Source: Shimia marina (GTDB lineage: Bacteria; Pseudomonadota; Alphaproteobacteria; Rhodobacterales; Rhodobacteraceae). From it: a stretch of DNA of 64,000 nt. Within the stretch, counting starts at the first letter, position 1. Every line of letters starts with the position of its first letter. The stretch covers positions 1 to 64,000 of the forward strand of contig NZ_CYPW01000008.1 in assembly GCF_001458175.1 (NCBI RefSeq), written 5' to 3'. The translations under genes and the position numbers were made by a program. Positions 14,764 to 23,799 of this stretch are shown in pieces. The notes beneath the pieces were generated by a model. It searched no databases. It had not been told where the DNA came from and worked only from the letters and a program-made list of their open reading frames with translations.

Positions 14764-16893
14764 TTGATCGATTGCCTTTTGATCCTGCGACGGGTTTTGC
14801 TTATTCCCTTCGTGCTCCTGGCCCTTGTCTCTGGAAGTGTCGCGGCAGCAACCTCTGCTGAATACCAGAGCGCGCCACTCACCGCGCATCTCATTAGTGT
14901 ACAGGACGGCGTTCCCGAGAACACACAGACTCTGTCAGCCGGGCTTCACCTTCAACTGAACGAAAACTGGAAGACCTATTGGCGGTCGGCGGGCGAGGTG
15001 GGAATACCGCCTTCGGTCGAATGGAGCGGTTCCGAAAACGTCGCAGATGTCGAATTCATGTGGCCCGCCCCGACGCGCTTCACCGCCTTCGGCATCGAAA
15101 ATTTTGGTTATGCGGGTGAAGTCGTCTTTCCGCTGCGCATAACGCTCGAAGATCCCGGCGCACCTGTGACTCTTTCCGCGCAGGTCAAACTGCTGGTGTG
15201 CTCCAATGTCTGTGTCCCGGAAGAGTTTGACCTGTCACTTCGCCTCGGACGGGGCAACGTCATCGACAGCACTTCGGCTGGGCTGATCGGTACGTTTTCC
15301 GAGCGCGTCCCCGAAGGGGCCAAGACGAGCGGCGTCAGCGAGGCAAATGCCTTCATCGACGAAGACCTCACGGAGTTGATCGTCAGCCTTCGCGTCGATG
15401 AACCACTCCAGTCGCCGGATGTGTTTCCCGAACTGGGTATGGGTGTTGCGCTTGGCAAACCCGATATCCGTTTGGGAGAAGAGGATCGTTTGCTTTGGGC
15501 GCGCTTGCCGATCCTCTCGTCGAATACGGATGTGACAGTGGCTCCGTCGATTACCGTCACCGACGGCGAGAACCGGGCCTTCACGATCATCGCGGATCGC
15601 GTGGCGCAAGGAATAGCACCACCCTTTGAGCTGGCCGCCACGACACCGGACATGATGGAACTGATCTGGATTGCCGCGATCGCGCTGCTGGGCGGATTGA
15701 TCCTGAATGTGATGCCCTGCGTGCTGCCGGTGCTGTCCATCAAGGTGTCGTCTGTGCTCAAACACACCGATCACGACACAACCCGTGTCCGGTTCGGTTT
15801 CGTCGCTGCCAGCGCCGGCATCATGACGTTCATGTGGGGTCTGGCGCTCGTCCTCTGGGCGCTCCAGACGGCAGGCCTCAGCGTCGGGTGGGGTCTGCAG
15901 TTTCAAAGCCCGCTGTTTCTTGCGGTGATGATCGCTGTCCTGCTCGTCTTTTCGGCAAATCTGTTCGGAGCGTTCGAGTTCGCCCTTCCACACGGCATTC
16001 AAACGCGGCTTGCAGGGGCCGGTGGACGCAACGGGTATTCCGCCGACTTTTTCACTGGCATGTTCGGTGCCGTCATGGCGACGCCTTGTTCGGCACCGTT
16101 CCTCGGCACCGCTGTGGCCTTTGCTTTGGCCGGGCGTGGCTTGGACATCCTCATAGTCTTTTCGAGCCTCGGGTTCGGCCTCGCCCTGCCCTATCTCGTC
16201 ATCGCCGCGTTCCCGCGTCTGGTCGCATTCATGCCTAAGCCTGGTCGATGGATGCTGATCATCAAAAGCGTCATGGGGGTCTTGTTGCTTGCAACCGCCG
16301 TGTGGCTGTTCTGGGTGCTCGACGGTGTCGCCGGGCTTGTGTCTGTCATCGCGGTCGCGGCGTTGTCCGGTCTCGCCGTTCTGATACTATCTCTCCCGAA
16401 TGTGCAGTCCCAGTTCAGGTGGTCTATTGCCATAGCCAGCCTTGTCCTGGCCATTGCCGCAGGTCCTCTCTTGCAGCAATCAGCACCTGCGCGTTCGACG
16501 CCGCAGTTGGCAATGGCTTGGATCGCATTTGATCGTTCGGACATAGCGAAACGCGTGTCCGCAGGAGAGGTCGTTTTTGTCGATGTGACCGCTGACTGGT
16601 GCCTGACTTGCAAAGCGAACAAGACACTTGTCATCGACCGGGAGCCAGTCCGGAGCGCGCTTGAAGCGCCTGGAGTCACGGCGATGCAGGCAGATTGGAC
16701 ACGCCCGGACACGCGCATTTCCCGCTACCTTGAGAGTTTCGGCAGATACGGCATCCCCTTCAATGCCGTCTACGGACCATCGGCACCGAACGGCATTGTG
16801 CTGTCCGAATTGCTAACAACCGAAGACGTGATGGACGCCTTGGCGCAAGCCAGCGGTCGGGATGTTTCCGCAAAGGTTGCCGGACAGGAGTGA
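14764..16893 (+). CDS. scsB: ScsB/DsbD-type thiol:disulfide reductase
   Basis: A 709-residue inner-membrane protein that moves electrons from cytoplasmic thioredoxin to periplasmic thiol proteins. Order: signal peptide (about 1-28), a large N-terminal periplasmic domain with the pair VCSNVC, eight membrane helices including the reactive-Cys motifs NVMPCVLPV and ATPCSAPF, and a C-terminal thioredoxin domain with WCLTCK near residue 612. The long N-terminal domain separates ScsB from ordinary DsbD. The start is TTG with AGGAAGCAGG upstream. Likely clients are the DsbA/ScsC-like proteins here. A paralog is at 44335-46461. Confidence 0.9.
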   Translation: MIDCLLILRRVLLIPFVLLALVSGSVAAATSAEYQSAPLTAHLISVQDGVPENTQTLSAGLHLQLNENWKTYWRSAGEVGIPPSVEWSGSENVADVEFMWPAPTRFTAFGIENFGYAGEVVFPLRITLEDPGAPVTLSAQVKLLVCSNVCVPEEFDLSLRLGRGNVIDSTSAGLIGTFSERVPEGAKTSGVSEANAFIDEDLTELIVSLRVDEPLQSPDVFPELGMGVALGKPDIRLGEEDRLLWARLPILSSNTDVTVAPSITVTDGENRAFTIIADRVAQGIAPPFELAATTPDMMELIWIAAIALLGGLILNVMPCVLPVLSIKVSSVLKHTDHDTTRVRFGFVAASAGIMTFMWGLALVLWALQTAGLSVGWGLQFQSPLFLAVMIAVLLVFSANLFGAFEFALPHGIQTRLAGAGGRNGYSADFFTGMFGAVMATPCSAPFLGTAVAFALAGRGLDILIVFSSLGFGLALPYLVIAAFPRLVAFMPKPGRWMLIIKSVMGVLLLATAVWLFWVLDGVAGLVSVIAVAALSGLAVLILSLPNVQSQFRWSIAIASLVLAIAAGPLLQQSAPARSTPQLAMAWIAFDRSDIAKRVSAGEVVFVDVTADWCLTCKANKTLVIDREPVRSALEAPGVTAMQADWTRPDTRISRYLESFGRYGIPFNAVYGPSAPNGIVLSELLTTEDVMDALAQASGRDVSAKVAGQE

Positions 16894-16921
16894 CCTGCCC
16901 GGGCGGGACACCGACCAGCAG

Positions 16922-18073
16922 TCAGCCGCCGAGCCGCTCAAGCGCGGCACGGACCGCCGCACGCCGAGGATCACTGGCGGGCTGCTGCTCCAACAGCGCT
17001 TCAGCCTTGCGGTAGGCCTCAACGGCGCGATCGGGCTCCTCAAGGACCGTATAGGCGTTTGCCAGCCGCATCCAACCATCCAGATCGTCCGGTTCATCCT
17101 CAAGACGCTCGGCCAGCCGCGAGACCATCGATCGGATGAACTCCGCGCGGTCCGCGTCATTCATCTCCGACGCCGCCGCGACATCTGCCGCACTCGGGCC
17201 GGGTGGGGATGTCGGCCCGCTGGGTAGATTGACGACCGGGAGGTCAGCTGCCGCTGCAATCCGGTTGATCTGCAAAACGTATGTTTCCATCCAGGGCACG
17301 AACGTCTTTTCCTGGTTCAGCCGGGAAACGAGCAGATCGTAGGCCTTACGCGTCTCTTCTTTTTGAAGATGGTAGAGAGACTCGAAATAGGTTGCCGCAG
17401 GATTGGATGGGTCAAGTTCCAAAGCGCGATCAATGGCCAATTTCGCCCGTGGAATAACAACGCCATCATTGGCAACCGCGACAGCCTCCGCCAGCATGGA
17501 GAATGTCGCGGAGGTGGCATCCTCCCGTTTGGCGACAACTTCGAATGCTTCGACAGCATCAACTGTTCTGCCCATGCGCTGATAGGTCTGGCCCAACAGC
17601 ATCCACCCTTCGCTGGGGCCGCCGGTCGGATCGGATATAAGCCTTTCGCGAAGTTGTATTGCCAGCGCCGTCACTTCATCAGTCTGTGCGCGCTCCTCTG
17701 CACGGGCAGCGAAGGCCATTGAAGGCACCTCCGGCGATCCCATTGTCAGATAGTAGCCCGCGGCAATAACCGGCGCGAGGACCGCCGCGACAACAAGAGT
17801 GCCTCTGCCACCACTACGGGACGATCCGGCTTTTGCTTCCAAATTGCGGGTCGTCGCGAGGATCCGTTTCTTGATCTCGAGTCTGGCTGCTTGAGCTTCT
17901 TGTTCAGAAATCAAACCGCGGTCCATGTCTCGTTCGATTTCCTGCATCTGATCGGCGAGGATGGCCGGTACCGCATCTCCTCTGGTGAGAGTGTTCGATT
18001 TGGACAGCAGCAGCGGGTAGAGGACTATTCCGATCGCGACCAGCGTCAGAAGACCGAAAATACCCCAGATCAT
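16922..18073 (-). CDS. ccmI: Cytochrome c maturation protein CcmI
   Basis: A 383-residue System I component: two N-terminal membrane helices (about 3-20 and 95-110), then a periplasmic part with TPR-like helices that hold apocytochrome c for haem attachment. Its start overlaps the ccmH stop by 4 bp. It is the last gene of a leftward unit RR-HK-SHOCT-ccmF-ccmG-ccmH-ccmI. Having ccm genes here, next to many c-type cytochromes, points to support of cytochrome assembly during copper stress. ccmA-E are absent from the window. Confidence 0.88.
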   Translation of the reverse strand: MIWGIFGLLTLVAIGIVLYPLLLSKSNTLTRGDAVPAILADQMQEIERDMDRGLISEQEAQAARLEIKKRILATTRNLEAKAGSSRSGGRGTLVVAAVLAPVIAAGYYLTMGSPEVPSMAFAARAEERAQTDEVTALAIQLRERLISDPTGGPSEGWMLLGQTYQRMGRTVDAVEAFEVVAKREDATSATFSMLAEAVAVANDGVVIPRAKLAIDRALELDPSNPAATYFESLYHLQKEETRKAYDLLVSRLNQEKTFVPWMETYVLQINRIAAAADLPVVNLPSGPTSPPGPSAADVAAASEMNDADRAEFIRSMVSRLAERLEDEPDDLDGWMRLANAYTVLEEPDRAVEAYRKAEALLEQQPASDPRRAAVRAALERLGG

Positions 18074-18543
18074 GACGCATCCCCCGCTTCGTTTTGTCTG
18101 AGAATCTCGGACACGGTGTTCTCATCCTCCGCGCCCAAATCTTCAAAAGCCTCTTGCTTTCGCCGACTCATCAGTACCCCGCCACCAACGAAAACCCCGA
18201 TCAGAACGAAAGCGATCGGCGCAAACCAAAGCGCGTAGGTCGCAGGCTCCAGAGGCGGTTTGAGCAGCACGTAATCGCCGTACCGCGCCCGAATGTACTC
18301 GATCACCTGGGTGTCAGTGTCTCCTGCGACCAGTCGCTCGCGGACAAGAAGGCGCAGGTCCCGGGCCACACCCGCGTTGGAGCTGTCGATGTCCTGATTC
18401 TGACAGACGACGCATCGCAGATCCTTGGAGATCTCCCGTGCACGTTGTTCCAATAGCGGGTCAGTCAGCATTTCGTCCGGTTCGACGGCGTTGGCAGCAA
18501 AGGGAAGCGCCCCGATGCACAATGCGAAAATCAGCTGTCTCAT
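18070..18543 (-). CDS. ccmH: Cytochrome c maturation thiol reductase CcmH
   Basis: A 157-residue periplasmic protein anchored by a C-terminal helix (about 108-128), with a signal peptide and the family motif LRCVVCQNQ. It reduces or binds the CXXCH cysteines of apocytochrome c before haem ligation. It overlaps its neighbours on both sides by 4 bp, so ccmG-ccmH-ccmI are translated together. The CXXC thiols of this protein are among the targets expected to be sensitive to copper. Confidence 0.93.
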   Translation of the reverse strand: MRQLIFALCIGALPFAANAVEPDEMLTDPLLEQRAREISKDLRCVVCQNQDIDSSNAGVARDLRLLVRERLVAGDTDTQVIEYIRARYGDYVLLKPPLEPATYALWFAPIAFVLIGVFVGGGVLMSRRKQEAFEDLGAEDENTVSEILRQNEAGDAS

Positions 18544-19106
18544 GATCCTGCTCCGTTTGGCAGCGCGCCTGCTTGCGTCAGGGCTGTAGTGAAACGTTCA
18601 ACAGCGTCCGGACCCACAACTGGCCCGACATAGCGAAACAAAACGGTGCCATCGCCATCGACGATGAAGGTCTCCGGCACGCCCGAGAGTCCCCATTCGA
18701 TCCCGGTGCGGCCCGACAGGTCGGACCCGATCCGCTCGTAGGGATTGCCGAGGTCATTGAGCCACTTCACGGCATCCTCAGGTTTGTCTTTGTAGTTTAT
18801 TCCGAACAACCGCATGCCGTCTCGTTCGACAAATCTTGTCAACACGGCATGTTCCGCGCGGCAGGGCACGCACCAGGACGCAAAGACATTGACCACGACC
18901 GGTCGTTCGTTGCCGACAAGATCGCTTCGGGCCAGGCCGGGTGTCTCCAACCCCGGCACGGGATCGAGGTCGAACGCCGGGGCCGGTTGCGAGATGAGGA
19001 CGGAGGGGATTTCGTTCGGATCCCGGTCGGGATTGAGCCCCCAGAGGAAAAACCCCCCGAATATGACTGCTGCAATAAACGGCAGCCCGGCGATGAGACG
19101 TTTCAT
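18540..19106 (-). CDS. ccmG: CcmG/DsbE thioredoxin-like protein
   Basis: A 188-residue membrane-anchored periplasmic thioredoxin with the active site ASWCVPCRAEH and the acidic GVPETFIVD segment with the cis-proline. It keeps CcmH and apocytochrome thiols reduced and depends on a DsbD/CcdA-type donor, which the ScsB proteins here could supply. Eight bases separate it from ccmF upstream. Confidence 0.93.
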   Translation of the reverse strand: MKRLIAGLPFIAAVIFGGFFLWGLNPDRDPNEIPSVLISQPAPAFDLDPVPGLETPGLARSDLVGNERPVVVNVFASWCVPCRAEHAVLTRFVERDGMRLFGINYKDKPEDAVKWLNDLGNPYERIGSDLSGRTGIEWGLSGVPETFIVDGDGTVLFRYVGPVVGPDAVERFTTALTQAGALPNGAGS

Positions 19107-19114
19107 CTTCTCTC

Positions 19115-21115
19115 CTACTCGGCAGGAACAGCGTCGCTGGCAGGCTGTTTGGCGCGGCGCGGCGCCCCGACCCTCAAGCGGCGATCCGACAAGGAAAGAC
19201 AGCCGCCGATCACCAGCAGGATCGAGCCAATCCAGATCAGGTTGACGAGCGGTTCATAGAGGATCCGCAGGGTCCATGCTCCGGCGTTGTTCACTTGATC
19301 CGAGGCTGGCGTTGCAATCGACGTGTAGAGATCGCCCGCAAGTGTGGACCGGATCGCCGATTCCGTCGTCTGGCTTTCCGCGACCGGGTAATATCGACGT
19401 TCCGGGAACAGTGTCGTGACCAATTCGTCATCCCTGCGGACCACAAGGGTGCCGCGATCCGCAATGTAGTTCGGCCCTTGAACCTGCGCGGCGCCTTCGA
19501 AGGTGATGTCGAACCCGGCGATCGCAACTTCGGTCCCTGGAGCAGCAAAGACGATCTCTTCACTCTTCCAAGCGCTGGAGCCGATCATCCCCATCATCAA
19601 AATGGCAACGCCGGCATGGGCAAGCGTCATGCCGTGAGACGCCCGTGGCAGGTTGCGCGCCCGTCTCGCGCTCTCAGCAAAGGAAACCTCGAACAGACGG
19701 ATGCGTAGCGCCCATTCCCGTAAAGTCGCCAAAAGCAGCCACGCAGCGCCGAGGATGGCAAGATAGGCCATGATCGGCCCACCGTTCAGAAGATACCACG
19801 CGGCCAAAGTTGCGATGACAGCCAGCACGGCTACGAACCGAATGCGATCGAGCAACCCAGCGATATCGGCCCGTTTCCACGACAGGAATGGACCGAGACC
19901 CATGAACACCACCAAAGCCAGCATCATCGGGATAAATGCGGCATTGAAGAAAGGTGGACCCACCGAGATCTTGTCCCCGGTGACAGCCTCCAGGATTAGC
20001 GGATAAAGTGTTCCGAACAGGACTGTTCCGGTAGCGGCGGCAAGAATGAGGTTGTTCACCAGCAGCCCGGCTTCGCGGCTGATCGGGCGAAACAGACCGC
20101 CAGGCTCCATTTCGGGCGCCCGCCAGGCGTAGAGCGCCAGCGACCCACCGATGGACACGGCCAGCAGACCCAGAATGTAAAGCCCGCGCTCTGGATCGAC
20201 GGCGAAGGCATGCACGGATGTAAGCAGGCCCGACCGGACGATGAACGTCCCGAGCAGCGAAAGCGAGAAAGTCAGGATGGCAAGTAGGATGGTCCAGCTT
20301 TTGAACGCGTCGCGCTTTTCGGTGACGATGGCGGAATGCAGCAGCGCCGTGCCCAGAAGCCAGGGCATGAAGCTCACGTTCTCGACCGGGTCCCAGAACC
20401 ACCAGCCGCCCCAGCCCAGTTCATAATAGGCCCACCACGATCCAAGAGCGATACCTGCCGTAAGGCTGACCCACGCGGCCAATGTCCACGGGCGGACCCA
20501 TCTGGCCCAGGCCGGATCGACGCGCCCTTCCAGAAGAGCCGCAACGGCAAAGGAAAACACGATGGAGAAGCCGACATACCCGAAATACAAGAGCGGCGGG
20601 TGCATGGCGAGACCCATGTCCTGAAGCAACGGGTTGAGGTCATTGCCGTCGAGCGGCGGCGGAAACACCCGCTCGAAGGGGTTCGACGTCAGCAGCAGGA
20701 AGGACAGGAAGCCGACGCTGATCCACGCCTGCACCGACAAGGTGCGCGCCTTGGTCTCGGCGGGGATGTTCGATCCGAACCAGGCGACGCCCGCGCCGAA
20801 CACCGCGAGTATCAGGATCCAGAGCAGCAGCGAACCCTCATGGCTGCCCCAGGTCCCGGCCACCTTGTAGAGCATTGGCTTGAGCGAATGGGAGTTCTCG
20901 ACGACGTTCCTGACGGTAAAATCGCTGACGATGAAAGCCTGCATCAGCGCTGCGAAGGCGATGGCCACAAACAGCACTTGTCCTATTGCCGTCGCCTGGG
21001 CGGATTTCATCCAGACGGCGTTTCCACGCGACGCACCTGCAATCGGCAGAACGCTTTGAACAAGCGCAAGCGCAAGCGCGAGGGCCAGTGCGAAGTGACC
21101 AATTTCCGGGACCAT
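19115..21115 (-). CDS. ccmF: Cytochrome c haem lyase subunit CcmF
   Basis: A 666-residue polytopic membrane protein, normal length for CcmF, with the haem-binding WWD domain (WGGWWFWDPVENVSFMPW). Together with CcmH and CcmI it attaches haem to CXXCH motifs in the periplasm. The ATG at 21115 has AGGAAAG at proper spacing; a frame continuing to 21394 overlaps the SHOCT gene and is not real. If this set is an extra copy beside a chromosomal one, it would be a copper-induced haem lyase. Confidence 0.95.
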   Translation of the reverse strand: MVPEIGHFALALALALALVQSVLPIAGASRGNAVWMKSAQATAIGQVLFVAIAFAALMQAFIVSDFTVRNVVENSHSLKPMLYKVAGTWGSHEGSLLLWILILAVFGAGVAWFGSNIPAETKARTLSVQAWISVGFLSFLLLTSNPFERVFPPPLDGNDLNPLLQDMGLAMHPPLLYFGYVGFSIVFSFAVAALLEGRVDPAWARWVRPWTLAAWVSLTAGIALGSWWAYYELGWGGWWFWDPVENVSFMPWLLGTALLHSAIVTEKRDAFKSWTILLAILTFSLSLLGTFIVRSGLLTSVHAFAVDPERGLYILGLLAVSIGGSLALYAWRAPEMEPGGLFRPISREAGLLVNNLILAAATGTVLFGTLYPLILEAVTGDKISVGPPFFNAAFIPMMLALVVFMGLGPFLSWKRADIAGLLDRIRFVAVLAVIATLAAWYLLNGGPIMAYLAILGAAWLLLATLREWALRIRLFEVSFAESARRARNLPRASHGMTLAHAGVAILMMGMIGSSAWKSEEIVFAAPGTEVAIAGFDITFEGAAQVQGPNYIADRGTLVVRRDDELVTTLFPERRYYPVAESQTTESAIRSTLAGDLYTSIATPASDQVNNAGAWTLRILYEPLVNLIWIGSILLVIGGCLSLSDRRLRVGAPRRAKQPASDAVPAE

Positions 21116-21180
21116 GGCGTTCTTTCCTATCCAGTGTCGGTGGGCGTCGCGTCGGACGGCTTTGGCGTCCGCGGCGGGGT

Positions 21181-21486
21181 CTATTCGTCGAGCGTTGCTT
21201 TGCGGCGACGGAACTCTTCTTCGTCGATTTCCCCATTCGCAAAGCGGCGCCGGAGCGCTTCCTGCGCGTCCGAGTCCGGGGGACGGGTGCCATTGTCCCG
21301 CAGCCTGAGCACCAGAAACACGATCAATGCTATCACGACGCTCCAGAAGGCGAGCATCATGAAGCCGCCCATAAAGCCATAGCCTCCGCCCCACATGTGA
21401 CCTGTCCAGGAGTCGGGTCCATCAGCTCGCGCCATGCTGGCGGGCAAGCTGGACAGTAACATTGGAAAAAACGTCTTCGGTTTCAT
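21181..21486 (-). CDS. Small SHOCT-domain membrane protein
   Basis: A 101-residue protein with a signal peptide, a Gly/Met-rich stretch (MWGGGYGFMGGFMM), one membrane helix (about 42-60) and a C-terminal SHOCT motif (EALRRRFANGEIDEEEFRRRKATL). SHOCT proteins of this type are common beside metal-resistance two-component systems; function unknown. The first 65 bp overlap the end of the histidine kinase gene in another frame; a clear GGAGAAACAG site precedes the ATG. Confidence 0.75.
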   Translation of the reverse strand: MKPKTFFPMLLSSLPASMARADGPDSWTGHMWGGGYGFMGGFMMLAFWSVVIALIVFLVLRLRDNGTRPPDSDAQEALRRRFANGEIDEEEFRRRKATLDE

Positions 21487-22891
21487 CTGTTTCTCCTTTC
21501 ATTTCTTGGTTTTCATCCAACGGAATGGTCACGACTGCGCGCAAGCCGACACCGTGCCGGTTGACCAATCCAATATCCCCGCCATGGGATTGGATGATTG
21601 TCCGCGCGATGGAGAGCCCTAGTCCGTAGCCACCCGTTTCAAGCGACCTCGATTGCTCCAGCCGATAGAAGGGATCGAACACCTTTTGCAATTCATTGTC
21701 CGGAATGCCCGGGCCGGTGTCATCGATGTTGAGCACTAGGTTCGCGTCTCGGACCGGCCAGCTGATTTGGGCGCCGCCACCGTAGCGAACGGCATTTTCC
21801 AGCAGGTTCCGAAGCGCCCTGCGAAACGCGTTGGGTCGAAGCCGCACGGAAATATCGTCGCTCAGGCCAAACGAGCAGTGTGCCGACATATCGCTGCACA
21901 AGCTTTTCAGGAAGTCGCGTAGATCCACCACTTCGGACTCTTCGGATCCGGTCAGGCCTCTAGCAAAGGTGAGCGTCGCTTCGACCATGGTTTGCATCTC
22001 CTCAACCGATGCAATGAGGCTTTCGCGAGTCTCTGCATCGTCAACCAGTTCCGCGCGGACCCGAATGGCGGTGAGCGGCGAGCGCAAATCGTGCCCGAGG
22101 GCTGCGAGCATCCGTGTCCGATCACTGACAAACCGGGTCAGCCGGATTTGCATGCGATTGAAGGCGACAGTCAGGTCCCTGACTTCGGTCGGCCCTGCAA
22201 TTGCCAGCTCCGGCACATCCTCGCCTCGGCCGAGATGGTCGGCGGCTTTGGACAAATTCCGAAGCGGACGCGTCAGGCGCGTCATGACAAACCAGATGAT
22301 GGCCACCAGAAGCAGTCCAGCGGAGATCCCGAAGGTCAGCATCGAATAAAAAGGCCACTGGATTGGTGGCCGCTCGAACCGCGTTCCAATATTCAGCCAA
22401 CGCGATCCCTCGATCGCGATCGACAAGTTCATTTCAACCGCTGTCAACTCCCCACGCATCATTGCGAGATGCATTTCTGTCATTTCATCAGAGAGATTGG
22501 GCAAGGGTCGCAACTCGCCCTCGACCTCATGCAACTCAACACGAATATCCCGGCTGTAGCTGTCATCCATCAGGGCGCGTATGCGTCCCTCTACGATGCC
22601 GCCGTCGGAATGGCCGGTGTGTTCGACACTCGGGGTACTCGATAGATCAAAACGGATAAGAGGTGAATTTGCCGCTCGAAGGATCGATTGATGCAAATCC
22701 CGCGGCGCCTCCTCGATCAGCCGTGCGACATTCGCCGCTCGACCGGCGGCTTCAAAACCCAAAGCCGCCCGGATAGCCAGGCTGCGCTCATCTGCGAAGA
22801 GGAAAAGGCTGATTGCCTGGGCCACGACAAGCGCGGCGACCACAAGCAGGATCAACTGTCCGCTCAGAGAGGCCAACGCACGGCGCATCAT
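21422..22891 (-). CDS. Sensor histidine kinase (CopS/CusS-like)
   Basis: A 489-residue kinase: helix 12-32, periplasmic sensor 33-182, helix 183-203, HAMP, phospho-acceptor His267 in LGHDLRSPLTAIR, and an ATPase domain with NLLENAVRYGG and DTGPGIP. The periplasmic part holds HTGHSDGG and EMTEMHLAMM, suitable copper ligands, in equivalent positions to the paralog at 57571-59022. The gene overlaps the response regulator by 4 bp. A copper sensor is inferred from context and these His/Met clusters. Confidence 0.88.
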   Translation of the reverse strand: MMRRALASLSGQLILLVVAALVVAQAISLFLFADERSLAIRAALGFEAAGRAANVARLIEEAPRDLHQSILRAANSPLIRFDLSSTPSVEHTGHSDGGIVEGRIRALMDDSYSRDIRVELHEVEGELRPLPNLSDEMTEMHLAMMRGELTAVEMNLSIAIEGSRWLNIGTRFERPPIQWPFYSMLTFGISAGLLLVAIIWFVMTRLTRPLRNLSKAADHLGRGEDVPELAIAGPTEVRDLTVAFNRMQIRLTRFVSDRTRMLAALGHDLRSPLTAIRVRAELVDDAETRESLIASVEEMQTMVEATLTFARGLTGSEESEVVDLRDFLKSLCSDMSAHCSFGLSDDISVRLRPNAFRRALRNLLENAVRYGGGAQISWPVRDANLVLNIDDTGPGIPDNELQKVFDPFYRLEQSRSLETGGYGLGLSIARTIIQSHGGDIGLVNRHGVGLRAVVTIPLDENQEMKGETDETEDVFSNVTVQLARQHGAS

Positions 22892-23610
22892 ATCGCATCC
22901 TCGACATCGGCCGCCAGACAGTACCCACCATTTCGCACTGTCTTGATGACGCTTGGTCTTAACACATCCGGCTCGATCTTGCGGCGAAGACGGCTGATTT
23001 GATTGTCAATTGTGCGATCCATGGGACCGGCGCTCCGACCGGCGGTCAGGTCAAGCAACTGGTCACGACTGAGCACCATCCTCGCTCTCTCAAGCAGGAC
23101 CGCCAGCAATTTGAACTCGGATGTCGTCAATGGCGTCTCGGTGGCGGAGCCGTCGATCAGGACCTGTCGGTCGGTATCCAGGATCCAATGCGCAAAACTG
23201 ACTTTCCGTCCAGCCAGACTTCCGGCCAAGGGTTCATCGCGGTTGCTTCTTCTGAGAACCGATTTGATCCGGGCGAGCAGTTCTCGCGGATTGAAAGGCT
23301 TGGCCAGATAGTCATCAGCGCCGATTTCCAGACCCACAATACGATCTGTTTCCTCACCAAGCGCCGTAAGCATAATTATCGGAAGATCACCTTTGGGCGC
23401 AAGGCGTCGGCACACCGACAGGCCATCCTCTCCAGGCATCATGACATCGAGCACGAGCAGGTCGAAATGGCCGGTCACGAGTTTCGCATCCATTTCCACG
23501 GCGTCTTTGGCGACTGTGGTCCGCATCCCGTTCTTCTCCAGAAAGCGCGCGACGCTTTCGCGAATCTGAGCGTGATCATCCACGATAAGGATATGAGGTG
23601 GTGGTCCCAT
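22888..23610 (-). CDS. OmpR-family response regulator (CopR-like)
   Basis: A 240-residue regulator: receiver domain with phospho-acceptor Asp55 (LLVLDVMMPG) and a winged-helix DNA-binding domain ending in VIKTVRNGGYCL. Its promoter region carries two TGTA direct-repeat boxes in opposite orientation (23657-23701), which suggests autoregulation. It leads the unit with the kinase, SHOCT and ccmFGHI genes. An insertion sequence lies about 190 bp upstream, outside the boxes. Confidence 0.9.
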   Translation of the reverse strand: MGPPPHILIVDDHAQIRESVARFLEKNGMRTTVAKDAVEMDAKLVTGHFDLLVLDVMMPGEDGLSVCRRLAPKGDLPIIMLTALGEETDRIVGLEIGADDYLAKPFNPRELLARIKSVLRRSNRDEPLAGSLAGRKVSFAHWILDTDRQVLIDGSATETPLTTSEFKLLAVLLERARMVLSRDQLLDLTAGRSAGPMDRTIDNQISRLRRKIEPDVLRPSVIKTVRNGGYCLAADVEDAI

Positions 23611-23656
23611 GGCGTCCTTCCTAAATCATAGTCGTTTCATGTTTCAGGGGCAGAAT

Positions 23657-23701
23657 TGTAGCTGTTTGTATCAGGTCAGTCCCTTGCTACACATGGATAC
23701 A
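23657..23701. promoter_or_regulatory. Paired response-regulator boxes upstream of the regulator gene
   Basis: TGTAGC-N4-TGTATC on the + strand at 23657-23672 and TGTATC-N4-TGTAGC on the minus strand at 23686-23701, each with a 10-bp period, separated by 13 bp. They lie 47-91 bp upstream of the regulator start. Two facing boxes at the regulator's own promoter fit autoregulation. Confidence 0.6.
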
Positions 23702-23799
23702 AATCTAAACCTGCACCGCGCGGCACTCCCGGGTAGCGTCGTGCACGTGGCCCGTGACGCATAGAACCGCAACCGATCAAACGATGAGGTTTTCGAACA

